From Cylindrospermopsis curvispora GIHE-G1 (lineage in GTDB: Bacteria > Cyanobacteriota > Cyanobacteriia > Cyanobacteriales > Nostocaceae), in contig NZ_CP060822.1 of NCBI RefSeq assembly GCF_014489415.1, forward strand, positions 1,188,311 to 1,252,310: a DNA stretch of 64,000 bases, read 5' to 3'. Positions within the stretch are counted from its first letter, which is position 1. Every line of letters starts with the position of its first letter. Positions 57,934-64,000 of the stretch are shown here, piece after piece. The position numbers and the translations under genes are program-made. The notes beneath the pieces are model-generated. The model saw nothing but the letters and a program-made list of their open reading frames with translations. It made no database searches and had not been told where the DNA came from.

Positions 57934-60498
57934 TCACTCAGCCCAGGCAATCAATCTAGGTTCGTATGGACTAGAAAGGTATTGGTTATGGGGCAAAACC
58001 CGCAAAGATAAACCCTGTAAACCAGAACTGGTATAGGTAATATCGGCAGTATAAATACTTAAACCCCCATCATCTTGCCCATGATAACTCATTTCTACAG
58101 GAATAGCATTGACAATGTCACCATTAGCATCAATGGAGCCTTGATATAGTTCAACCCGCACATCCTGGTTAGTTAAAGTGGCTAAATCAACTTTGGCGGT
58201 TACTCCCACCTTTTGATTCACCCCAATTTCTGTCCCTGTGGATACATCAATGTCCTTAATTCTGATATTGAACCAATGTTCACTCAATATAGATTTCCAG
58301 TGCGCTAACTCCTTGGCTGGTGCATAGTGATTTGATGTTAAGGTATAATGGCGATCGCTCGCAGGGAAGTAGGCTCTAAGGGCGTATTCTCTGACCATGC
58401 GTGCTGTATTAAACAAGGGACAATTCAATCTGATGGCATCCTTCATCTTTGCCACCCATGGTCTGGGTAGGCCATCTTCATCTCGGTGGTCATAGAATAG
58501 GGGGACAACCTCTTTTTCCAGCAACTCATAGAGAGCATTAGCTTCTATTTGGTCTTGATAATTAGGATCTTCATAATTTTCTCCATGACCTATTGCCCAA
58601 CCAGTACGAACATAATCAGCTTCATCCCACCACCCATCTAACACACTGAGATTAGGCAGTCCGTTCATAGCTGCTTTCATTCCACTAGTACCGGATGCTT
58701 CCCGAGGACGGCGGGGCGTATTTAACCACACATCACAACCAGCTACCATCAGCCTAGCAATGTGAATGTCGTAATTAGGCACAAACACTACCTGCTTTTC
58801 CAGATGCTGTTCACGAATAAAGTGATTAATATCCTGAATCAGCTCTTTCCCTGGAATATCTTTAGGGTGTGCCTTACCCGCAATCACAAACTGTACTTTT
58901 CGGTGTTTGTTAGCTAACAGTATGTGCTTAATCCTATCTATATCACGCATCCATAAGGTTGCACGTTTATAGGTAGCAAAACGACGAGCAAAACCAATAG
59001 TTAAAACATTGGGGTCAAGAACCTCTTGTGCTTGGGCTATTTCTGAAGCTGATGCTCCCCGATCTCGTAAATGTTTCACCAAATGTTCCCGCACATACAA
59101 TATCATATCCAGACGACATCGCTCATGGTTGCGCCATAGTTCTTCATCAGGAATAGAATCCATCCGTTCCCAGATTTGATTATCTGGGGGAGCTGATGAC
59201 CAATTAGGTCCCAGGTAGCGGTCATATAACTCCTGAGTTGACTTAGCCACACAACTACGGGCATGAACTCCATTAGTGATAGATGTAATTGGTACTTCGT
59301 CTACAGGGACTTTTTGCCATAAACCCTGAAACATTTGCCGGGAGACCACACCATGTAACTGAGCCACCCCATTAGAAAATGTTGCCATTTTTAGGGCCAA
59401 AACTGCCATACTAAAGGGCGCTGACAAATCACCTGTGTTTTCTCTACCCAGTCCCAAAAACTGATCTTTAGGCAAACCAAAAATATCAGCGTAGTAACCC
59501 AGATAGTACAAAATTTTATCAGGTGCGAACAGGTCAATCCCCGCAGGTACGGGAGTGTGGGTAGTAAAAATATTACTAGAGGCTACTACCTGTTTAGCCT
59601 GGTCATAATTTAAACCTTCTTCCTGGATGAGGATACGAATTCTTTCCAAAGCAGAGAAAGCTGCGTGGCCCTCATTCATGTGATAGGCGGTGACGTTGTA
59701 ACCCAGGGCCTTCAACATTTGCACCCCACCGATTCCCAGCATTATCTCTTGATGAATACGCATATCAACATCACCACCATATAACTGGTCGGTTATATCG
59801 TGGTCATAAGCCTTGTTGGGTTGAATATTCGTGTCCAACATATAGAGAGGGACTGTTCCCACCTGGACTCGCCACACTCGAGCATATACCTTGCGTCCTG
59901 GGTATTCCACAGCGATTCTTAACTCAGAACCGTCAGGATTACGTTCCAAATGCAAAGGCATATTATAGAAATCATTGATGGGGTAACGCTCCTGTTGCCA
60001 ACCATCAGCATTGAGATATTGGGCGAAATACCCTTGTTGGTAAAGTAAGCCCACACCAACCAAGGGTAATCCCAAATCACTGGCAGATTTTAAGTGATCC
60101 CCAGCCAAAACACCCAAACCTCCTGAATAGACGGGTAAACAATCCACCAGTCCAAACTCCGCTGAAAAATAGGCATAGCACTCTTTGAGTGGTTTATTAC
60201 GTTGTTTTTGATACCAGCTGCGCTCCTGTAAATAATCTTCCAATTGGCGAGCTGCACGGTCCATTTGTGCCAGGAAACCTTCATCTTCAGCTACTTCTAA
60301 TAATCTCCCCTGACTGATAGTACCTAGCATTAAAACGGGGTTATGATGGCTAGATTCCCACAGATCTGGGTCTAGGCGACGAAATAGGTCTTTAGTCTCC
60401 ACATTCCAATCGAAATGGAGATTGTATGCCAGTTTTCGCAAGGGTTCTAGCAGTTGAGGTAGTGAGGGAGAAACATTAAATTTGCGTATTGGTTGCAT
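57934..60498 (-). CDS. glgP: Alpha-glucan (glycogen) phosphorylase, short DUF3417 type
   Basis: 854 residues from ATG 60498 (MQPIRKFNV). The N-terminal DUF3417 region (LAYNLHFDWNVETKDLF) and GT35 core are present, including the PLP-binding lysine in EASGTSGMKAAMNGLPNLSV and NEGHAAFSALERIR. It phosphorolyses glycogen to glucose-1-phosphate for use at night. It converges with the GTPase gene (12 bp). The long ~1-kb upstream spacer may hold its regulation. Confidence 0.94.
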   Translation of the reverse strand: MQPIRKFNVSPSLPQLLEPLRKLAYNLHFDWNVETKDLFRRLDPDLWESSHHNPVLMLGTISQGRLLEVAEDEGFLAQMDRAARQLEDYLQERSWYQKQRNKPLKECYAYFSAEFGLVDCLPVYSGGLGVLAGDHLKSASDLGLPLVGVGLLYQQGYFAQYLNADGWQQERYPINDFYNMPLHLERNPDGSELRIAVEYPGRKVYARVWRVQVGTVPLYMLDTNIQPNKAYDHDITDQLYGGDVDMRIHQEIMLGIGGVQMLKALGYNVTAYHMNEGHAAFSALERIRILIQEEGLNYDQAKQVVASSNIFTTHTPVPAGIDLFAPDKILYYLGYYADIFGLPKDQFLGLGRENTGDLSAPFSMAVLALKMATFSNGVAQLHGVVSRQMFQGLWQKVPVDEVPITSITNGVHARSCVAKSTQELYDRYLGPNWSSAPPDNQIWERMDSIPDEELWRNHERCRLDMILYVREHLVKHLRDRGASASEIAQAQEVLDPNVLTIGFARRFATYKRATLWMRDIDRIKHILLANKHRKVQFVIAGKAHPKDIPGKELIQDINHFIREQHLEKQVVFVPNYDIHIARLMVAGCDVWLNTPRRPREASGTSGMKAAMNGLPNLSVLDGWWDEADYVRTGWAIGHGENYEDPNYQDQIEANALYELLEKEVVPLFYDHRDEDGLPRPWVAKMKDAIRLNCPLFNTARMVREYALRAYFPASDRHYTLTSNHYAPAKELAHWKSILSEHWFNIRIKDIDVSTGTEIGVNQKVGVTAKVDLATLTNQDVRVELYQGSIDANGDIVNAIPVEMSYHGQDDGGLSIYTADITYTSSGLQGLSLRVLPHNQYLSSPYEPRLIAWAE

Positions 60499-60944
60499 AA
60501 TCTGGTAGGAATTTAAATTCAACTATGGTTAATTGTTTACTGGTTTTACCTTAATATTGCTTCTTGAGAGTATGATTTGTGAACCTCTGATCACTTTACC
60601 CAACGAGTTGTTTTCTCACATATTGGCTTAATTTACACCAAAATAGTTTTTTAGTCCATGGTTAACTGTTGATTATTTTACTAAATTTAATGATTGTTTT
60701 AGATTTGGTCAACTCTCAACAACATGACAAAACCCATTAGTATTGTATTAATAGCCATAGTGAATCGCTGATGCAATTACTTGGCTCCCGTTTTGATATT
60801 TCCCACCTTTTAGAAAAGGGACTTTTTGACCAATCATTTCTATGATGTTATTTTATATTTAAACTCATGCAAAAGTATAGAAAGTTAAGCAATAAAGATT
60901 ACAGATACAATCTTTAAGTAAATTAACGGATTTTTGTCGAGTAC

Positions 60945-60973
60945 TTGTCCAACCAAAAAAATTATGTTATGAT
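60945..60973 (+). promoter_or_regulatory. Strong sigma70-type promoter
   Basis: -35 TTGTCC (60945-60950), exactly 17 bp, -10 TATGAT (60968-60973), followed by GGGGTCTA, so transcription should start near 60980. No long ORF follows, which suggests a small RNA or micro-protein transcript. Confidence 0.6.
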
Positions 60974-61031
60974 GGGGTCTAGGTTCCACTTCTAGAATAT
61001 TTAGTTCAGGAGCAGTTCTTTTAGCCTATAG

Positions 61032-61175
61032 ATGATTGTGTGCAGCATGACTAGAGCAGTATACACTACGAATTTGTTACCGGACATACGACATAGCTGT
61101 CGAGGAAGTGCTTACCTGTTTGCACCAATGGTCAAGTTTAACATCATGGCCGAAGTAGGTGACACTCCACCCTGA
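61032..61175 (+). CDS. Candidate micro-protein or small RNA locus
   Basis: 47 residues from ATG 61032, or 42 from ATG 61047 (MTRAVYTTNLLPDIRHSCRG, then SAYLFAPMVKFNI and MAEVGDTPP). Composition looks protein-like, with few rare runs, but no clear ribosome site precedes either ATG (AGGAG at ~61011 is too far). The stretch stands out from its AT-rich surroundings and lies ~50 bp behind a good promoter. Family unknown. A structured non-coding RNA (for example 6S-like) is an alternative reading. Confidence 0.35.
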   Translation: MIVCSMTRAVYTTNLLPDIRHSCRGSAYLFAPMVKFNIMAEVGDTPP

Positions 61176-61572
61176 AGTTTTATAAAAAATATAATCTCGA
61201 TAATCTCGTAATTTAGCGGTAATCAGTCGGAATTGATAAAGATAAAAATTAGAGCATAATTGAAAGTGTTATGCCTGGTCTTGTCTTAGTTCCTAGTGAC
61301 CTCCGTAAATTATTATTGTCATTACATTCATAGCTAAGATCCGTATTTTATCTTAACTCAATTAGTTGGCAAGGTGATTAATGTCAGACTTTGGTAATCA
61401 CTGGTATATTTGCCATAAACTTGAGTCATTGAATAAATGTGGTTTTAGGATCAATATTCTGTAGATCAATACTCAAAAGAATACGCCTTGAGATAAAAGT
61501 TACTTAGTGCAGTTAACTACCATTGTTCGAAACATAAAATTGGAAATTTGGGTAAGATAATGGGAGCAATAT

Positions 61573-62247
61573 ATGACCATGAGTAGCCAAAAATATTCAG
61601 CAAAATTACAGCGACTAACAGAACTATTGGCAATTACTTTTCTGGGTGATATGCCAACAATTTTTCTTGGACCACAACTCAGGAGGCTATTATATCGCCA
61701 TTTATTTGCAGCAATGGGGAAAAAGGTTTATATTCAGCATGGTGTAGAATTTATTGCCACCCCAGCTATTGAAATTGGTCATGGGGTACATATTTTTAAA
61801 AATGTACGTTTGGATGCCCATGGACATCCAAAAAACAGGATTTTTCTCGGTAATGGAGTGGCAATAGAGCGTAATGTGGATATAGGTTGTATGGAAAATA
61901 CCCAAATACATATTGACCAGGATACTTTCATAGCACCCAATGTTCTTATTGCTGGGCCTGGAAATATAAAAATTGGTAGGGAATGTATGATAGCAGCCCA
62001 ATGTGGTATTTTTGCTAACAATCATAATTTTGCAGAACGTTCATTACCTATCAAAAAGCAAGGTATCAGTTGTCAGGGGATTGTGATTGAAGATGATTGT
62101 TGGCTGGGACACGGAGTAACCGTACTGGATGGGGTTACTATTGGTAAGGGAAGTGTAATTGGTGCGGGAGCAGTTGTAACTAAAGATATTCCTCCCTATT
62201 CTGTAGCTTTAGGTGTTCCAGCAAAAGTAGTAAAAAGCCGTTTATAA
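61573..62247 (+). CDS. Hexapeptide-repeat acyltransferase
   Basis: 224 residues (or 222 from ATG 61579). Left-handed beta-helix built of hexapeptides (for example IEIGHGVHIFKNV, ISCQGIVIEDDCWLGHG, IGKGSVIGAGAVVTKDIPP). The catalytic His is in CGIFANNHNFAE, and the end GVPAKVVKSR is usual for the NodL/LacA/WbbJ group. It O-acetylates sugars, often in surface polysaccharide synthesis. No glycan genes adjoin it here, so the acceptor is unknown. Confidence 0.9.
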   Translation: MTMSSQKYSAKLQRLTELLAITFLGDMPTIFLGPQLRRLLYRHLFAAMGKKVYIQHGVEFIATPAIEIGHGVHIFKNVRLDAHGHPKNRIFLGNGVAIERNVDIGCMENTQIHIDQDTFIAPNVLIAGPGNIKIGRECMIAAQCGIFANNHNFAERSLPIKKQGISCQGIVIEDDCWLGHGVTVLDGVTIGKGSVIGAGAVVTKDIPPYSVALGVPAKVVKSRL

Positions 62248-62463
62248 TACAAGTTTAGCTATAACGTTTATAAAAAATAATAGTTATGGCTATACTTACT
62301 GTAATATGTAAAAACTAACCCTAGTTTAACCGTGGCAAGAATATCAATAAGTTTCAGCTTCCATCTCCAAAAAATTGGTCTAATGTAGGTAAGATAGTAA
62401 TGCTATCTTTTCTGCGGAGTGGATTGCTAATAACTTTTTTTCTTACCCTTGGGAGATAATTTT

Positions 62464-62580
62464 ATGGTGACTCTAAAAATCGTCGTTTATATTGTGGTTG
62501 CGTTCTTTGTGGGAATTTTTGTCTTTGGATTTCTATCCAATGACCCCGCTCGTAACCCTGGTCGTCGCGATTTAGAATAA
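62464..62580 (+). CDS. psbI: Photosystem II reaction-centre protein PsbI
   Basis: 38 residues, too short for routine ORF calling: [20 protein letters not shown], then [18 protein letters not shown]. It is a one-helix protein next to D1 needed for stable PSII core assembly; length and C-terminal NPGR(R/K)DLE are diagnostic. GGGAG lies 7 bp before the ATG. Confidence 0.97.
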   Translation: MVTLKIVVYIVVAFFVGIFVFGFLSNDPARNPGRRDLE

Positions 62581-62664
62581 ACAGACTCATCTGCAACTGC
62601 TGGAAGATATAAGAGACTAGCCAGTTTACATCATTCTAAACAGGTCTCATCAAAAGACAAACAT

Positions 62665-62688
62665 CCCTTGTACTTTTACGTATAAGGG
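62665..62688 (+). terminator. Hairpin after psbI
   Basis: CCCTTGTAC / GTATAAGGG, 9 pairs with one G-U and a 6-nt loop, about 85 bp behind psbI. The following bases are A-rich then CTTTTTAG, so termination strength is uncertain. Confidence 0.4.
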
Positions 62689-62721
62689 AAAAAACACTTT
62701 TTAGCTTAATCTTGCTCAGAC

Positions 62722-64000
62722 ATGCTCCATCCAGCTTTGCCACCTAATTTACCTACTGCTTGTGAACACATACAACTTCAATCTAATTACTATTCAGTAA
62801 AAAATAAAACAGGCAATACTCTTCAGTTCTATTCCCGTCCAGTTAATAATCAAGCGATCGCCCCTCCCAAACTAGAATTTACCACTTCAGCTCAACCCTC
62901 TGCAACTGGTTCACAGGTTCAACCTAGGATAGTGGAAGTGCTGTCGGACAAGCAAGAATATGACACCAACAGAAGAATTGTAACAGCCTTGGGAAAGGTC
63001 ACAGTTAAATTTGATGGAGCCATAGTTAATGCTGATCGACTACAAGTTAATTTAGACAATTTAATTGTGGTTGGAGAAGGTAATGTGGTGATCACCAGAG
63101 GTAGTCAGATCTTACGGGGGGAACGCTTTACCTATAATTTTCTCCAGGATACAGGGAATTTGGAAAATGCTAGGGGTGAGATTTATCTACCTTCGGTTGG
63201 TAGTGACTTAGATTTTTCTCCTGATAGAGAAAGAAACCCAAGTGCTATGTCAAATCTGCCCAGTGAACGTATTCTTGCGAATCAACCAATTAGTCAAGTT
63301 ACCAGCCCAGGAGGTGTTGATATTAACTTGGGTGGGCGGGTTGATGCCAGCAATGTTCCCGTAACTAGAAGTGGAGGAGCAGTCAATCGCGCTAGATTTG
63401 AAGCCCAACGGGTGGATTTTTATCCCCGTGGTTGGGAAGCTGAAGAGGTGAGAATTACTAATGATCCCTTTTCTCCTCCAGAGTTGGAATTACGAGCATC
63501 TAAGGTAAAGTTAAGACAAGAGTCTCCCTTAGTAGATCGGGTTACCACCCAGCGTCAGCGTTTAGTATTTGACCAAAATTTTGTTCTACCTATTCCCATA
63601 GATAAACAGAAAATTGACCGTCGTCAGCGGGATATATATCCTTTTATAGTGGCCCCCGGTTTTGATAATGGTCAAAGGGGTGGTTTTTACGTGGAACGTA
63701 GTTTTACCCTCTTGAATACGGAGACAACTAGATGGTCCGTAACACCACAGTTCTTTGTACAGAAATCTATTGAAAATGGTAGTAATGTGCCCGATTTATT
63801 TGGGGTAAAAACTAAAATAAATAGCACTTTAGGTCCCCGAACCTCCATAGAAGGTGCAGGAGAATTAACTAGTCTCAATTTAGACAAGTTGGAAGATCAT
63901 TCCCGGGGAAGTGTAAGGTTAAAACAATCAGTAGGAAAAGAAAATCCTTACACACTCAATTTAGAATATAGCTACCGCGATCGCTTGTATAATGGCACTC
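62722..64000 (+). CDS. DUF3769 protein (cyanobacterial LptD-like), N-terminal part
   Basis: 426 codons are visible, open to the window end, so the protein is truncated by the window. After a ~75-residue leader, residues ~80-150 form an OstA/LptD-type periplasmic domain (VLSDKQEYDTNRRIVTALG, VNADRLQVNLDNLIVVGEG). Then follows the DUF3769 region with YFYP-like RVDFYPRGWEAEEVRITND and start of the beta-barrel (GGFYVERSFTLLNTET). In cyanobacteria DUF3769 proteins are the likely LptD counterparts delivering lipopolysaccharide to the outer membrane. Confidence 0.85.
   Translation, partial: MLHPALPPNLPTACEHIQLQSNYYSVKNKTGNTLQFYSRPVNNQAIAPPKLEFTTSAQPSATGSQVQPRIVEVLSDKQEYDTNRRIVTALGKVTVKFDGAIVNADRLQVNLDNLIVVGEGNVVITRGSQILRGERFTYNFLQDTGNLENARGEIYLPSVGSDLDFSPDRERNPSAMSNLPSERILANQPISQVTSPGGVDINLGGRVDASNVPVTRSGGAVNRARFEAQRVDFYPRGWEAEEVRITNDPFSPPELELRASKVKLRQESPLVDRVTTQRQRLVFDQNFVLPIPIDKQKIDRRQRDIYPFIVAPGFDNGQRGGFYVERSFTLLNTETTRWSVTPQFFVQKSIENGSNVPDLFGVKTKINSTLGPRTSIEGAGELTSLNLDKLEDHSRGSVRLKQSVGKENPYTLNLEYSYRDRLYNGT

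Larger units (their letters stand above)
60499..61572. other. 1.07-kb spacer between glgP and the acyltransferase
   Basis: Mostly AT-rich. It includes the glgP promoter region, a 24-codon frame (60771-60845: MQLLGSRFDISHLLEKGLFD...) of doubtful meaning, a strong plus-strand promoter (60945-60973), and a ~200-bp island of more balanced base composition with a 47-codon frame (61032-61175). The remaining part to the acyltransferase is AT-rich without features. Confidence 0.55.

Noticed and set aside
60975-61190. tmRNA or RNase P RNA
   Set aside because: None of the conserved motifs (tag-peptide frame, tRNA-like acceptor, or rnpB core blocks) can be found; left as an unknown RNA or micro-gene.

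Overview
The window is a stretch of cyanobacterial chromosome. Diagnostic genes include two tiny photosystem subunits (psaX, psbI), the Rubisco assembly factor raf1, the global nitrogen regulator ntcA, a short-type glycogen phosphorylase, a complete gas-vesicle (gvp) cluster, many cyanobacteria-only DUF families and frequent GCGATCGC (HIP1) octamers. The gas vesicles, the AT-rich gene style and a short 16S-23S spacer without tRNAs suggest a planktonic filamentous Nostocales, possibly Raphidiopsis/Cylindrospermopsis. That genus is an inference; only the cyanobacterial assignment is firm.

Layout. 1-9.1 kb: cell-wall genes (end of an M23 peptidase, an L,D-transpeptidase), an ECF sigma/anti-sigma pair, a UvrD-like helicase, and a minus-strand run of a PD-(D/E)XK-like protein, raf1, a Uma2 protein, an AlbA_2 ATPase and a DUF29 protein. 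9.3-16.1 kb: menG with a duplicated start, a DUF445 membrane protein, larE, a hybrid histidine kinase, a livH permease and psaX. 16.2-21.2 kb: a complete rRNA operon on the minus strand (16S-23S-5S) with promoter, processing stems, boxB/boxA and terminator. 21.5-23.1 kb: a C-terminal processing protease and a small conserved-looking protein.

23.9-34.9 kb is the accessory highlight. Four identical gvpA copies lie in 312-bp tandem units, followed by gvpC (five 33-residue repeats), gvpN, gvpJ, gvpK, gvpF and gvpG, then an inverted gvpV, then gvpW. Directly behind gvpW, co-oriented and tightly spaced, are a tandem ArsA/Get3-type ATPase and a double-AAA CDC48/p97-type ATPase. I infer that the two ATPases belong to gas-vesicle biogenesis or turnover: a Get3-like carrier for the hydrophobic shell protein and an unfoldase for remodelling.

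34.9-46.1 kb: lysC, a gap-pyk-tal glycolysis/pentose-phosphate group, an outer-membrane beta-barrel protein, a polysaccharide export protein, an ABC ATPase, hisB and fabI, almost all on the minus strand. 46.4-64 kb: ntcA, a DUF3084 protein, a YqgF-like nuclease, a DUF3146 protein, pnp, a wrecked SNF2 helicase gene beside its intact SWIM-domain neighbour, a stomatin-like protein, folP, tpiA, a dynamin/Era-like GTPase, glgP, a roughly 1-kb spacer with a strong promoter and an unrecognised transcript or micro-gene, a hexapeptide acyltransferase, psbI, and the N-terminal part of a DUF3769 (LptD-like) outer-membrane protein cut by the window end.

Small-scale genome dynamics are visible: a short inverted-repeat element present once empty and once carrying a second palindromic element, an in-frame duplication of the menG start, a remnant gvpA leader behind gvpC, a 15-bp duplication over the gvpK stop, and orphan protein-like fragments.
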